Origin: Clostridium aceticum
GTDB taxonomy: Bacteria > Bacillota > Clostridia > Peptostreptococcales > Natronincolaceae
DNA length: 64,000 nucleotides
Assembly (NCBI RefSeq): GCF_001042715.1
Contig: NZ_CP009687.1
Location: 1,913,418 to 1,977,417 of the forward strand
Reading direction: 5' to 3'
Under the pieces are notes generated by a model. It saw only the letters and a list, made by a program, of their open reading frames with translations. It had not been told where the DNA came from and made no database searches. The translations under genes and the position numbers were made by a program. Of the stretch, positions 25,195-34,790 are shown in pieces (positions within the stretch are counted from its first letter, which is position 1; each line of letters opens with the position of its first letter).

Positions 25195-26364
25195 ATGGTG
25201 AATAGAGTGGTGCTGTTTGTTATAGATAGTGTGGGAATTGGTGCTTTGCCTGATGCTGAGGAGTTTGGTGATGTGGGGGCAAATACATTAGGTAATATCA
25301 TTAAAGCTGAAGGAGGAATTCATCTACCTAACTTAATCAGCTTAGGATTAGGGAACATCGATGGTATTATAGGCATCGACCCAATAGAAAGTCCTCTTGG
25401 AGCCTATGGAAGATCAGATGAGGTATCTCAAGGAAAGGATACTACTACAGGGCATTGGGAACTAGCTGGACTTCACCTGACAAAACCCTTTAAAACCTTT
25501 CCTGATGGTTTTCCTGAGTCGGTGATACAGGCATTTGAAGAAAAGATTGGGAAAAAAATACTAGGAAATAAAGCTGCTTCTGGAACAGCTATTATAGAAG
25601 AGCTAGGGGAAGAACATCTTAAGACTGGATATCCTATTGTATATACTTCTGCGGACAGCGTATTTCAGATAGCCGCCCATGAAGAAGTCATTCCTATAGA
25701 AGAACTTTATAAAATGTGTAGAATCGCCCGTGAAATCATGATGGGGGATCATGCGGTGGCTCGAATCATAGCCAGACCCTTTGTGGGAACATTAGGAAGT
25801 TTTAATCGAACCTCTAATAGGAGGGATTTTTCTCTTAACCCCCCTGGAGAAACTGTTTTGGATATTGCAAAAAGAGAAGGTTTTGATGTGATTGCTGTTG
25901 GAAAAATAGAAGATATTTTCAATGGCCAAGGTATTACGGAGGCTGTACATACGGAAGATAATATGGATGGTATCGATCAAACCATAAACTATTTAAATAA
26001 AGAAAATAAAGGAATTATTTTTACTAACCTAGTAGATTTCGATTCAAAGTACGGTCATAGAAGGGATGCCAAAGGCTATAAACAAGCTTTAGAGGATATG
26101 GATCAGCGCATCCCAGAGCTGCTAAAAAGCTTAAAAAAGGATGATATGATCATGATTGTGGCAGATCATGGTAATGATCCAACTTTTAAGGGTACAGATC
26201 ATACAAGAGAATACATTCCTATCTTGATCTATGGTGAAGCTGTTAAGCCTAATGTAAATATAGGAACAAGAAAAAGCTTTGCAGATATTGCAGCTACTAT
26301 TGCAGATATTTTAGGGATTCCTAGTACTGGTAAAGGGGACAGTTTTAAAAGTTTAATGATGTAG
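25195..26364 (+). CDS. deoB: Phosphopentomutase
   Basis: This 389-residue metalloenzyme of the alkaline phosphatase superfamily has VVLFVIDSVGIGALPDA at the start, GKDTTTGHWELAG (catalytic Thr region) and IVADHGNDPTFKGTDHTRE metal ligands near the end. It interconverts ribose or deoxyribose 1- and 5-phosphates. AAGGAGG precedes the ATG. It heads a nucleoside salvage operon (deoB, two PNPs, pdp). Confidence 0.96.
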   Translation: MVNRVVLFVIDSVGIGALPDAEEFGDVGANTLGNIIKAEGGIHLPNLISLGLGNIDGIIGIDPIESPLGAYGRSDEVSQGKDTTTGHWELAGLHLTKPFKTFPDGFPESVIQAFEEKIGKKILGNKAASGTAIIEELGEEHLKTGYPIVYTSADSVFQIAAHEEVIPIEELYKMCRIAREIMMGDHAVARIIARPFVGTLGSFNRTSNRRDFSLNPPGETVLDIAKREGFDVIAVGKIEDIFNGQGITEAVHTEDNMDGIDQTINYLNKENKGIIFTNLVDFDSKYGHRRDAKGYKQALEDMDQRIPELLKSLKKDDMIMIVADHGNDPTFKGTDHTREYIPILIYGEAVKPNVNIGTRKSFADIAATIADILGIPSTGKGDSFKSLMM

Positions 26365-26404
26365 AAGTCTTAAGTTGATAAAATACTTAAATAAAGGAGT
26401 TGTA

Positions 26405-27226
26405 ATGATGAGGGTGATAGAAAAAATTACAGAAGCTGTAAAATATATTTCTTCTAGAATAGAAAATTCTCCTACCATAGGATTGATCTTAGGATCTGGA
26501 TTAGGGGTTTTAGGGGATGAGATTCAGGATGCTCAAATCATACCCTATGGGGAAATACCTCATTTTCCTAAGTCTACTGTGGAGGGTCATGCGGGAGAAT
26601 TGGTAATAGGAGAGCTGGAAGGGAAAGTGGTCGTGGGGATGAAGGGGAGATTCCACTATTACGAAGGGTATTCTATGGAAATGGTAACTTTCCCTGTAAG
26701 AGTGATGATGGCATTAGGAGTGGAGACAATCATTGTCACCAATGCCGCAGGAGGTGCTAATAAAAGTTTTTCTGCTGGAGACTTGATGCTTATTGAAGAC
26801 CATATTAACTTTGCCTTTAATAATCCATTGATAGGTCCCAATGATCCTGAGTTAGGTGTGAGGTTTCCTGATATGTCCAGTGCTTATGATAAAGATTTAA
26901 TAGACATGGCTAGATCTGTTGCTAAAAGAATGTATTTAGATATCAAACAGGGAGTATACGCTTACTTTACAGGACCTACCTATGAAACTCCTGCAGAGAT
27001 CAGAATGATCAGTAGGCTAGGAGCAGATGCGGTGGGGATGTCCACAGTTCCTGAGGTTATCGTAGCAAGGCATGGGGGGGCAAAGGTACTGGGGATTTCT
27101 TGTATCACCAATATGGCAGCCGGTATATTAGATCAGCCACTAAACCATCAAGAAGTTATAGAAACTGCACAGAAGGTTACGCATCAATTCGTGGCTTTTG
27201 TCAAGGAAATCATAAAAAGTATATAA
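26405..27226 (+). CDS. punA: Purine nucleoside phosphorylase, first copy
   Basis: This 273-residue trimeric-type PNP has GLILGSGLG phosphate loop, STVEGHAGE, GRFHYYEGY and, in the base pocket, E194 (TYETPAEIR) and N236 (ITNMAAG), equivalent to Glu201 and Asn243 of human PNP, which select 6-oxopurines. It should split inosine and guanosine nucleosides. The frame is open 10 codons upstream, but AAGGAG before this ATG decides the start. The next gene is a diverged duplicate. Confidence 0.95.
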   Translation: MMRVIEKITEAVKYISSRIENSPTIGLILGSGLGVLGDEIQDAQIIPYGEIPHFPKSTVEGHAGELVIGELEGKVVVGMKGRFHYYEGYSMEMVTFPVRVMMALGVETIIVTNAAGGANKSFSAGDLMLIEDHINFAFNNPLIGPNDPELGVRFPDMSSAYDKDLIDMARSVAKRMYLDIKQGVYAYFTGPTYETPAEIRMISRLGADAVGMSTVPEVIVARHGGAKVLGISCITNMAAGILDQPLNHQEVIETAQKVTHQFVAFVKEIIKSI

Positions 27227-27244
27227 GGAGGAGTTAAGGGAAAA

Positions 27245-28075
27245 ATGGAGGATTTATTACAAAAAGTAACAGAAGCGAAGGATTATATTTTAAAGAAAAT
27301 CAATATTGCTCCAGAGATAGGGCTGATCTTAGGCTCAGGTTTAGGAACTTTAGCAGAGGAAGTAGAGGGTGCCACCGTCATTGATTATAAAGAAATACCT
27401 CATTTTCCTCTTTCTACTGTGGAGGGTCATGCAGGAGAGCTGGTGATAGGAAAGCTAGAAGGCAAAGCAGTTGTTGTGATGAAGGGGAGATTTCATTATT
27501 ATGAAGGCTATACGATGCAGCAGGTGACATTTCCTGTACGGGTGATGCAAGCTATTGGTATCAAAGTCTTATTTGTTACCAATGCTTGCGGCGGTTTAAA
27601 TCCTAAGTTGTATCCGGGAGCCTTAATGATGATTCAAGATCATATTAATTTTACAGGAGCTAATCCTCTAATGGGACCAAATTATAATGAACTGGGTCCA
27701 AGGTTTCCAGATATGTCCTCTGCTTATGATAAAGATCTAATAGGGTTAGCACATAAGGTAGGGAAAAGTTTATCTATAGAAACCCATGAAGGCGTCTATA
27801 TAGCCATCAGTGGACCCAATTATTTATCCAAGGCAGAGTTAAAAATGGTGATAACAGCGGGAGCAGATGCAGTAGGGATGTCCACAGCGCCAGAAGTGAT
27901 TGTAGCTAGACATGGTGGACTAAGGGTTTTAGGCATATCCTGTGTGACAGATATGGCAATACCAGACCAATTGGAATCCATCAGTCACGAGGAAGTAATG
28001 GAGGTAGCCAATAAAACCAAACCTAAATTTATTTCTTTGGTCAAAGGAATTCTTAATGAGGTGGTAGTTTCATGA
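27245..28075 (+). CDS. Purine nucleoside phosphorylase paralogue with altered base pocket
   Basis: This 276-residue protein is clearly a tandem duplicate of the preceding gene: the phosphate loop (GLILGSGLG), STVEGHAGE and GRFHYYEGY are kept. The two base-recognising positions differ: residue 194 is L (NYLSKAEL) instead of E, and residue 236 is D (VTDMAIPDQ) instead of N. In human PNP, Asn243 to Asp allows use of adenosine, and methylthioadenosine phosphorylase has Asp there. It may thus prefer 6-aminopurine nucleosides or methylthioadenosine. It overlaps pdp by 4 bases. Confidence 0.88.
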   Translation: MEDLLQKVTEAKDYILKKINIAPEIGLILGSGLGTLAEEVEGATVIDYKEIPHFPLSTVEGHAGELVIGKLEGKAVVVMKGRFHYYEGYTMQQVTFPVRVMQAIGIKVLFVTNACGGLNPKLYPGALMMIQDHINFTGANPLMGPNYNELGPRFPDMSSAYDKDLIGLAHKVGKSLSIETHEGVYIAISGPNYLSKAELKMVITAGADAVGMSTAPEVIVARHGGLRVLGISCVTDMAIPDQLESISHEEVMEVANKTKPKFISLVKGILNEVVVS

Positions 28076-29397
28076 GGATGTATGACATCATATTAAAGAA
28101 AAAAAAAGGAGAAATGCTGACAAAGGAGGAAATTCATTTCTTCATAGAGGGCTATACCAACGGTTCTATACCAGACTATCAAGTGTCAGCACTATTAATG
28201 GCAATATACTTTCAAAAAATGAATAAGGAAGAAACCGTATACCTCACGGAGGCCATGATGCATTCAGGAAAGATGATTGATCTTTCAAGCATCGAAGGTA
28301 TTAAGGTAGACAAACACAGTACAGGAGGCGTAGGGGATAAAACCACCATAGCTTTGGCTCCGATGGTAGCAGCCTGTGGTATTCCTGTAGCAAAAATGTC
28401 GGGAAGAGGTCTAGGACATACGGGGGGAACGATAGATAAGCTAGAGTCTATTCCAGGATTTTGTGTGGAGATGACAAAGGAAACCTTCATCAACAATGTA
28501 AATGAAATTAAATTGGCTATAGGAGGACAAACGGCTAATTTAGCACCTGCTGATAAAAAACTCTACGCCCTTAGGGATGTAACGGCTACAGTGGATAATC
28601 TTTCTTTGATCGCCAGCAGTATTATGTCCAAAAAGTTGGCTTCTGGAGCAGATGCCATTGTTTTGGATGTCAAGACTGGCAGTGGTGCTTTCATGCAGGA
28701 TATTGATGAAGCTTTTTTATTAGCAAAAGAAATGGTGGATATTGGTCAAAGCGTAGGCAAAGATACAGTAGCTATTGTTACTGATATGAACCAGCCTTTG
28801 GGCTATGCTGTAGGTAATAGCTTGGAAGTAAAGGAAGCAGTTCAGCTATTAGAAGGAAAGGGTCCTGAGGACCTGGAGCAGATATGTATCACATTAGGTG
28901 CCTATATGCTGATCTTGGCGAAAAAGGTTGGTACAGAATATGAAGGAAAAAGGCTGATGAAAGCAGCAATTGATTCTGGTGAAGCACTAAAGGTACTAAA
29001 AGGCTTTATTGAACGACAGGGGGGCGATATAAGCTGCATAGAGAATCTTGACTTATTGCCCCAGGCACAAGAAATTTATCCCTTAAAGGCCAGTGAGAGT
29101 GGTTATATACATAAGATCAAGGGTGATATTGTAGGCGTAAGTGCATTGACCTTAGGAGCCGGCAGAGATACAAAGGACAGTGAAATTGACTTATCCGTGG
29201 GAATCCTGCTGAATAAAAAGATTGGAGACTATGTAGAAAAAGGTGAGGTGTTGGCCTATATTTATAACAATGATGCAGTCAAAAGAGATCTTGCTATAGA
29301 GCAGTTATTAACTGCTTATGAAATAGAAGATACTCAACCAGAATATAGACCGCTGATTTTTGGCATTGTAACAAAAAATGGTATTCAGAGACTATAG
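28072..29397 (+). CDS. pdp: Pyrimidine-nucleoside phosphorylase
   Basis: This 441-residue enzyme of the thymidine phosphorylase family has the signature KVDKHSTGGVGDKTT, GRGLGHTGGTIDKLE and DVKTGSGAFM, and a C-terminal alpha/beta domain. It cleaves uridine and thymidine to base and (deoxy)ribose 1-phosphate, feeding DeoB. ATG overlaps the previous stop (ATGA). Confidence 0.95.
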   Translation: MRMYDIILKKKKGEMLTKEEIHFFIEGYTNGSIPDYQVSALLMAIYFQKMNKEETVYLTEAMMHSGKMIDLSSIEGIKVDKHSTGGVGDKTTIALAPMVAACGIPVAKMSGRGLGHTGGTIDKLESIPGFCVEMTKETFINNVNEIKLAIGGQTANLAPADKKLYALRDVTATVDNLSLIASSIMSKKLASGADAIVLDVKTGSGAFMQDIDEAFLLAKEMVDIGQSVGKDTVAIVTDMNQPLGYAVGNSLEVKEAVQLLEGKGPEDLEQICITLGAYMLILAKKVGTEYEGKRLMKAAIDSGEALKVLKGFIERQGGDISCIENLDLLPQAQEIYPLKASESGYIHKIKGDIVGVSALTLGAGRDTKDSEIDLSVGILLNKKIGDYVEKGEVLAYIYNNDAVKRDLAIEQLLTAYEIEDTQPEYRPLIFGIVTKNGIQRL

Positions 29398-29503
29398 AAT
29401 GAAGCTTGAAAATTTTTAGTATGTTTTTGGTAAAGGCCTTCTTGTATAAGGAACTAGGTAGATGGAAAACCTAAGATTAAAAAGAGGTACAAGGAGGAGA
29501 ACT

Positions 29504-30673
29504 ATGAAAAAATTTTTTATGAAAGCCATCTTTGTTTCAATTGTCATTACTATGATTTTTAGCAACTGTATAGTGGTAGCAGCAGCAGAAAATCAAGCAT
29601 TTGATGTAAATGCAAAAGCAGCTATACTCATGGATGCATCAACAGGTACAATACTGTATGAGAAAAATATACACGAAGCGTTACCTCCCGCCAGTGTCAC
29701 AAAGATCATGACAATGCTATTAACCATGGAGGCAATAGCAGAGAATAAAATTACTTTACAGGATAAAGTTGTGGTCAGTGAGAGGGCTTCTTCCATGGGA
29801 GGAACGCAGCTTTACCTAGAACCAGGGGAAATGAAAACAGTAGAGGATTTAATCAAGGGAATGGCAATTCGGTCTGCTAATGATGCTTGTGTAGCCATTG
29901 GTGAACATCTTGCTGGAAGTGAAGAAGGTTTTGTTGAGCAGATGAATGCAAGAGCTAAGGAATTAGGTATGGAGAATACACATTTTGTTAATACCAATGG
30001 TCTACCAGCAGAAGGACATGTTACTTCCGCATATGATATTGCTTTGATGTCAAGAGAACTTTTAAAACATAAGGAAATACATAAGTGGTTAACTACTTGG
30101 ATGGATACTGTCGATGTAGGAATAAAAAATGCTTCTACACAAGAATTGGTAAATACCAATAGATTAATAAGAACCTATAAGGGAGCTAATGGAATAAAGA
30201 CAGGATCTACTTCAGAGGCAAAGTATTGTCTTTCTGCCTCTGCAACAAGAGGAAACACTACTTTTATAGCGGTAATTCTAACAGCACCCACTTCACCTAT
30301 ACGTTTTAGCGAAGCGGCAAAACTGTTGGATTATGGTTTTGCAAACTATAGTACTACAAAGGTGATTGAAAAAGGCGGCAGTTTAGGAAGTGTGCTAGTA
30401 GAGAAAGGAAAAGTTCCTCAAGCTAATGTAGTGGCAAACGATGATTTAAGCGTGTTAACAAAAAAGGGAGAGGAATCCAAGATTAAAAAGGAAATTATCA
30501 TTCCTCAGTCCATAAAAGCACCGATCATGCAAGGGCAAAAAATAGGTGAGGTTGTTGTTACTTTAGAAGGAAAGGAAATTGGAAAGATAGATATTGTAAG
30601 CGAAGAAACTATAGAATCTGCTTCTATTATAGATATACTAGGAAGAATGTTTCAAAGAATGCTTGGTCATTAG
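29504..30673 (+). CDS. dacF: D-alanyl-D-alanine carboxypeptidase (DacF type)
   Basis: This 389-residue penicillin-binding protein has a signal peptide (about residues 1-28), the serine motif S64-VT-K67, S124-A-N126 and K232-TG, then a PBP5 C-terminal beta domain and an amphipathic tail. It trims the terminal D-Ala of peptidoglycan stems. Position after punA/pdp matches Bacillus dacF, a forespore gene for cortex peptidoglycan, although spoIIA does not follow. The frame opens 14 codons upstream, but AAGGAGGAG before this ATG fixes the start. Confidence 0.92.
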   Translation: MKKFFMKAIFVSIVITMIFSNCIVVAAAENQAFDVNAKAAILMDASTGTILYEKNIHEALPPASVTKIMTMLLTMEAIAENKITLQDKVVVSERASSMGGTQLYLEPGEMKTVEDLIKGMAIRSANDACVAIGEHLAGSEEGFVEQMNARAKELGMENTHFVNTNGLPAEGHVTSAYDIALMSRELLKHKEIHKWLTTWMDTVDVGIKNASTQELVNTNRLIRTYKGANGIKTGSTSEAKYCLSASATRGNTTFIAVILTAPTSPIRFSEAAKLLDYGFANYSTTKVIEKGGSLGSVLVEKGKVPQANVVANDDLSVLTKKGEESKIKKEIIIPQSIKAPIMQGQKIGEVVVTLEGKEIGKIDIVSEETIESASIIDILGRMFQRMLGH

Positions 30674-30698
30674 AAAACCCTTAAATAAAAGTCAACTG

Positions 30699-30733
30699 GT
30701 AAAGTAGTACAGCGATGTACTACTTTACTTTTT
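30699..30733 (+). terminator. Terminator after dacF
   Basis: GTAAAGTAGTACA and TGTACTACTTTAC form a 13-bp perfect stem with loop GCGA, followed by TTTTT. Confidence 0.85.
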
Positions 30734-30751
30734 AATGATATGCATGTGTGG

Positions 30752-30757
30752 TATAAT
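30752..30757 (+). promoter_or_regulatory. Extended -10 promoter element
   Basis: TATAAT preceded by TGTGG gives an extended -10 (TGnTATAAT). No good -35 is visible. It lies about 33 bases before the DHH-CBS-CCA gene. Confidence 0.5.
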
Positions 30758-30789
30758 GAATAAGGTAAAATCTGAGAAGGGGAGATGTT

Positions 30790-33411
30790 ATGAAGGTAAT
30801 CGTTAGTCATGAAAACCTAGATTTTGATGGAATTGCCAGTATGATAGCATGTTCCAAATTAAACCCTGAAGCTACTGTAGTTTTCAGCGGTCGAATCAAC
30901 AATGATGTTAAAAAATTCCATAGTTTGTATAAAAATATTTTGCCAATAAAATCTGCTAATGAAATTGATCTTGCAGGGATTAAAGAACTAATTATTGTAG
31001 ATGTAAATAGTTCTAAAAGGATAGGAAAATTTAAAGAAGTAGTGAATCAGGAGATCCCTATTACCATTTATGATCATCATAAAGAAACAGAAGATACCAT
31101 TGCCAAGGCTCACAAGATAATGAAGCCCTATGGTTCTTGTACAGCAATTTTAGTAGAGCTGATTAAGGAAAAGAATATCCCTATTACTTCCTTTGAAGCT
31201 ACTTTATTTGTTGTGGGAATATATACAGATACCAATTGTTTAACATTTTCCAGCACCAAATCACAGGATGCAGCAGCAGTGGCATATTTATTAGAAAAAG
31301 GAGCGGATTTAGAAATTGTTAACAGCTTTATTCAGACCTCCTTTGGTAATGAACATGATCAGTTGTTTTTAGACCTCATATTAAATATGGAAACCATAGA
31401 AGTCAATAACTATAGAATTATCCTTTCTGTTTATGAAAATGATCATTTTATTGGTGAATTAGGATATATAGCTGGTAAAATGTTGGAGATTAAAAACTGT
31501 GATGCAGTATTTTTACTTGTAAGAATGGAAAATCGCTGTTATTTAGTGGGCAGGAGTTTAAAGGATGATATCAATGTTCCTTATATTTTAGAGGAATTTA
31601 ACGGAAAAGGACATGATAAAGCCGCATCAGCTGTAGTAAAAAATGGAGAGGTAGAGGTTTTAAAAGAAGGGTTGTTGGAGGCATTACATAAGAAAATCAA
31701 GCCACAAATCATAGCAAGAGACATTATGAATTACCCTGTCAAAACTGTCTTTGAGGATATGAATATTGAAGAGGTAAGTAAAATCATGCTGAGATATGGC
31801 CATACAGGTATGCCAGTCATTAAGGAGAATGAAATCATCGGGATTATTTCTAGAACAGATGTGGATAAAGCCATGCAGCATGGATTAGGACATGCCCCTG
31901 TGAAGGGTTTTATGACAAGAGAAGTAAAAACCATCAGTCCTACAACCTCTCTTAGTGAAATAAATGATCTGCTGGTTAGAAACAATATCGGTCGCTTGCC
32001 GGTTATAGAGGATCATAAAGTTATTGGTATCGTCACAAGAACAGATTTGTTAAGAATGTTACATGGTAATAATCATCCTTATTGGTATAAGCAAAACTTT
32101 AATGAGAAGGAAACAGAGATAAAATGCTTGGATAGAATGAAGCATCTCCCAGAAGAAACCTACGACTTCCTAGAACTTGTGGGAAAAATAGGGGATACAC
32201 TGGACAAGAAGGTTTATGTAGTAGGAGGATTTGTAAGGGATTTATTATTAAAAAGAGATAATGATGATATTGATATTGTTGTAGAAGGGGATGGGGTATT
32301 ATTTGCTGAGGAATTAAACCAAGAGTTGAAGGGAAAGTTGTTGACCCATGAGGAGTTTGGCACTGCCTCTATTAAGTTGCAAAATAATAATACGATTGAT
32401 ATTGTATCTGCCCGTAGGGAGTATTATGAGTATCCGGCTGCTTTACCGAAGGTTGAGAAAAGCTCCTTATGGAATGATCTTTTTAGAAGGGATTTTACAA
32501 TAAACTGTATGGCGATACAATTAAATTCGGAAAGTTTTGGAAAACTGATCGATTATTTTGGTGGATTGCAGGATCTTAAAAATCGTAAAATAAGAGTGTT
32601 ATATAATTTAAGTTTTATTGAAGATCCCACTAGAATTTTGAGAGCGATTAGGTTTTCCGCTAGAATGGGTTTTTCTATTGAAAACGAAACGAAGAACTTT
32701 ATCATGGAAGCCATCAGAGATCAGATGATTACAAAAGTTAGTGATGATAGAATCCGTGAAGAAATTAGTCCTATGTTAGAGGATGAAAACTTTATAAAGT
32801 ATGTTATAACTATGCAAACATTTAATTTATTTGAAGCTATAGATACTGATTTAAAAGTGACAAAGGAAACCATGAGAAAGCTTGGTGGTATCCAAGAGAC
32901 TATGGATGAATTTGGTAAACTTTCTTCCCAGCAGCCAGATATAAAAAGGATCATTATCACACAAATCTTTCGGGACTTTCCTATCAATAGGCTTTATGAT
33001 ATTCTTGGAAAATTTGTTGTTAATAAGCTATTAGCGGATAATATTTATTATACTTTAGAAGCTAAAGAAGACCTTTATCAGCTTTTAACTACAGAGGATT
33101 TAGATAGATTCACCTTATATAATACATTAAGCCAACACAGCCTAGAGGACCTTGTATTTTATTATAATGACTGTGAAGAGGCTTACATAAAGCATTATAT
33201 TACATATTATATGTTGCATTTAAAAAATATCAAATTAAGTATGTCTGGTGAAGATTTACTAAAGTTAAATATAAAGCCTGGACCCATCTATAAAAAGGTA
33301 TTAGAGGGTGTACTTAAGGCCAAGATATCTGGAGAGATTTATACTAAAAGTGATGAGATTGATTATGCCTATGGCTTATATAAGGAAATGAAGGGAGAAG
33401 AAAATGTTTAG
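30790..33411 (+). CDS. DHH phosphoesterase / CBS pair / tRNA nucleotidyltransferase fusion
   Basis: This 873-residue protein has three parts: an N-terminal DHH phosphoesterase with DFDGIAS and D95-H-H; two CBS domains (about 309-430); and a class II nucleotidyltransferase of the CCA/poly(A) polymerase family with GGFVRD (479-484) and the metal pair D493-I-D495, plus RRDFTINCMAI. Such fusions are known in Clostridia, Aquifex and others and may add A (or CCA) to tRNA ends, with CBS domains sensing adenine nucleotides. The DHH part suggests nuclease or cyclic-nucleotide activity. It overlaps the next gene by 8 bases. Confidence 0.88.
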   Translation: MKVIVSHENLDFDGIASMIACSKLNPEATVVFSGRINNDVKKFHSLYKNILPIKSANEIDLAGIKELIIVDVNSSKRIGKFKEVVNQEIPITIYDHHKETEDTIAKAHKIMKPYGSCTAILVELIKEKNIPITSFEATLFVVGIYTDTNCLTFSSTKSQDAAAVAYLLEKGADLEIVNSFIQTSFGNEHDQLFLDLILNMETIEVNNYRIILSVYENDHFIGELGYIAGKMLEIKNCDAVFLLVRMENRCYLVGRSLKDDINVPYILEEFNGKGHDKAASAVVKNGEVEVLKEGLLEALHKKIKPQIIARDIMNYPVKTVFEDMNIEEVSKIMLRYGHTGMPVIKENEIIGIISRTDVDKAMQHGLGHAPVKGFMTREVKTISPTTSLSEINDLLVRNNIGRLPVIEDHKVIGIVTRTDLLRMLHGNNHPYWYKQNFNEKETEIKCLDRMKHLPEETYDFLELVGKIGDTLDKKVYVVGGFVRDLLLKRDNDDIDIVVEGDGVLFAEELNQELKGKLLTHEEFGTASIKLQNNNTIDIVSARREYYEYPAALPKVEKSSLWNDLFRRDFTINCMAIQLNSESFGKLIDYFGGLQDLKNRKIRVLYNLSFIEDPTRILRAIRFSARMGFSIENETKNFIMEAIRDQMITKVSDDRIREEISPMLEDENFIKYVITMQTFNLFEAIDTDLKVTKETMRKLGGIQETMDEFGKLSSQQPDIKRIIITQIFRDFPINRLYDILGKFVVNKLLADNIYYTLEAKEDLYQLLTTEDLDRFTLYNTLSQHSLEDLVFYYNDCEEAYIKHYITYYMLHLKNIKLSMSGEDLLKLNIKPGPIYKKVLEGVLKAKISGEIYTKSDEIDYAYGLYKEMKGEENV

Positions 33412-34024
33412 TTTAGATTTAGATATTACTGCCATTCTTTTAACCTTACCAGGAATTTTGGTGGCCTTGACGGTTCATGAGTTTTCTCATGCCTATAGTG
33501 CTTATTTACTAGGGGATGATACTGCTAAACAATATGGACGATTAACCTTAAATCCTTTGTCTCACATTGATCTGATGGGGTTTATCATGCTGGTGATCTT
33601 CAGGTTTGGATGGGCAAAACCAGTTCCAATTAATCCTAACAACTTTTCTAGTAGAAAACTAGGGTATTTCTTGGTGTCTATTGCTGGACCTTTGTCTAAT
33701 ATTCTATTAGCGATTCTTTCTACCCTGTGCTTTGCTCTAGCCTTAAGGTTACAGTTAGGGGAGTTTGTTTATACAATGCTGTATTCTTCTATATTCATTA
33801 ATTTAGTACTGGCCATATTTAACTTGTTTCCTATTCCTCCTCTGGATGGATCGAAGATTTTACTAAGCGTGTTACCTAGTAGTTTTGAAAAGACTTACTA
33901 TAAATTACAGAAGTATACTTATATTTTATTATTTTTATTAGTATATCTTAGAGTGATCAATAGAGTATTGTTCCCTATGGTATACTATGCATTAAATGTA
34001 CTGCTAAGGCTAGTGTTGGTTTAA
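33404..34024 (+). CDS. Site-2 protease family membrane metalloprotease (M50)
   Basis: This 206-residue membrane protein has the zinc motif H25-EFSH29 in its first helix and the third ligand D148 in NLFPIPPLDGSKI, typical of the small rhomboid-like M50 group (YwhC-like). It would cleave substrates within the membrane; targets are unknown. It is between the CCA fusion gene and scpA, a common Firmicute arrangement. Confidence 0.9.
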   Translation: MFSLDLDITAILLTLPGILVALTVHEFSHAYSAYLLGDDTAKQYGRLTLNPLSHIDLMGFIMLVIFRFGWAKPVPINPNNFSSRKLGYFLVSIAGPLSNILLAILSTLCFALALRLQLGEFVYTMLYSSIFINLVLAIFNLFPIPPLDGSKILLSVLPSSFEKTYYKLQKYTYILLFLLVYLRVINRVLFPMVYYALNVLLRLVLV

Positions 34025-34036
34025 GGGGGAAGTATC

Positions 34037-34780
34037 ATGAGTTGTACCATTAAAATTCAAGCTTTTGAAGGGGCTTTTGACCTATTATTTCATCTTATTG
34101 AAAAAAATGAAATAGATATTTATGATATTCCTATCAACGAAATAACAGAACAATACCTTCATTATCTCTATCAAATGGAGAAATTAGATCTAGAGATTGC
34201 CAGTGAATTTCTAATTATGGCATCTACTTTAATCGAAATCAAATCTAAGATGTTGTTACCAAAGGAAGCTGTAGCAGAGGACAAATCAGAAGATCAGGGA
34301 CTTGACCCAAGAAGTGAATTGGTAGAAAAATTATTAGAATATAAAAGATATAAAGTCGTGGCAGAAGAATTAAAACAAAGGGAAGACCATTATAATAAAT
34401 TATATTTTAAACAAAAAGAAGAAATTATTTTGGAGACCACCAATGATGATGTAGTTCTAGAAAATCTTAAGATTGATGATTTGGTAAAGGTTTTTGAGAA
34501 AATTTTATTAAATTATCAAGGTAATAAAAAGGATAGAAGTTATAAAATAAGACATATTTCTAAAGAAACCTATACGATTGAAGAGAAAATCAGCAGTATT
34601 TTAAATATACTAAGGAATCACAATAAAATTACTTTTGACAGTATTTTTACATTGGCTAAAGAGAAGCTGGAGGTAGTTGTAACCTTTTTAGCTTTGTTAG
34701 AATTAATAAAAGAAAAAAAAGTAAAAGTACTACAGGAAAAAAGCTTTGAGGGAATTATTATAGAAGGAATAAGTAATTGA
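34037..34780 (+). CDS. scpA: Segregation and condensation protein A
   Basis: This 247-residue kleisin has the N-terminal SMC-binding region (FEGAFDLLFHLIEKNEIDIY), a central helical part and a C-terminal winged helix (about 180-245). ScpA bridges the SMC heads in the condensin complex that organises the chromosome. RBS AAGGGGGAAG. scpB follows by about 10 bases. Confidence 0.95.
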   Translation: MSCTIKIQAFEGAFDLLFHLIEKNEIDIYDIPINEITEQYLHYLYQMEKLDLEIASEFLIMASTLIEIKSKMLLPKEAVAEDKSEDQGLDPRSELVEKLLEYKRYKVVAEELKQREDHYNKLYFKQKEEIILETTNDDVVLENLKIDDLVKVFEKILLNYQGNKKDRSYKIRHISKETYTIEEKISSILNILRNHNKITFDSIFTLAKEKLEVVVTFLALLELIKEKKVKVLQEKSFEGIIIEGISN

Positions 34781-34790
34781 GGTGCTAGGA

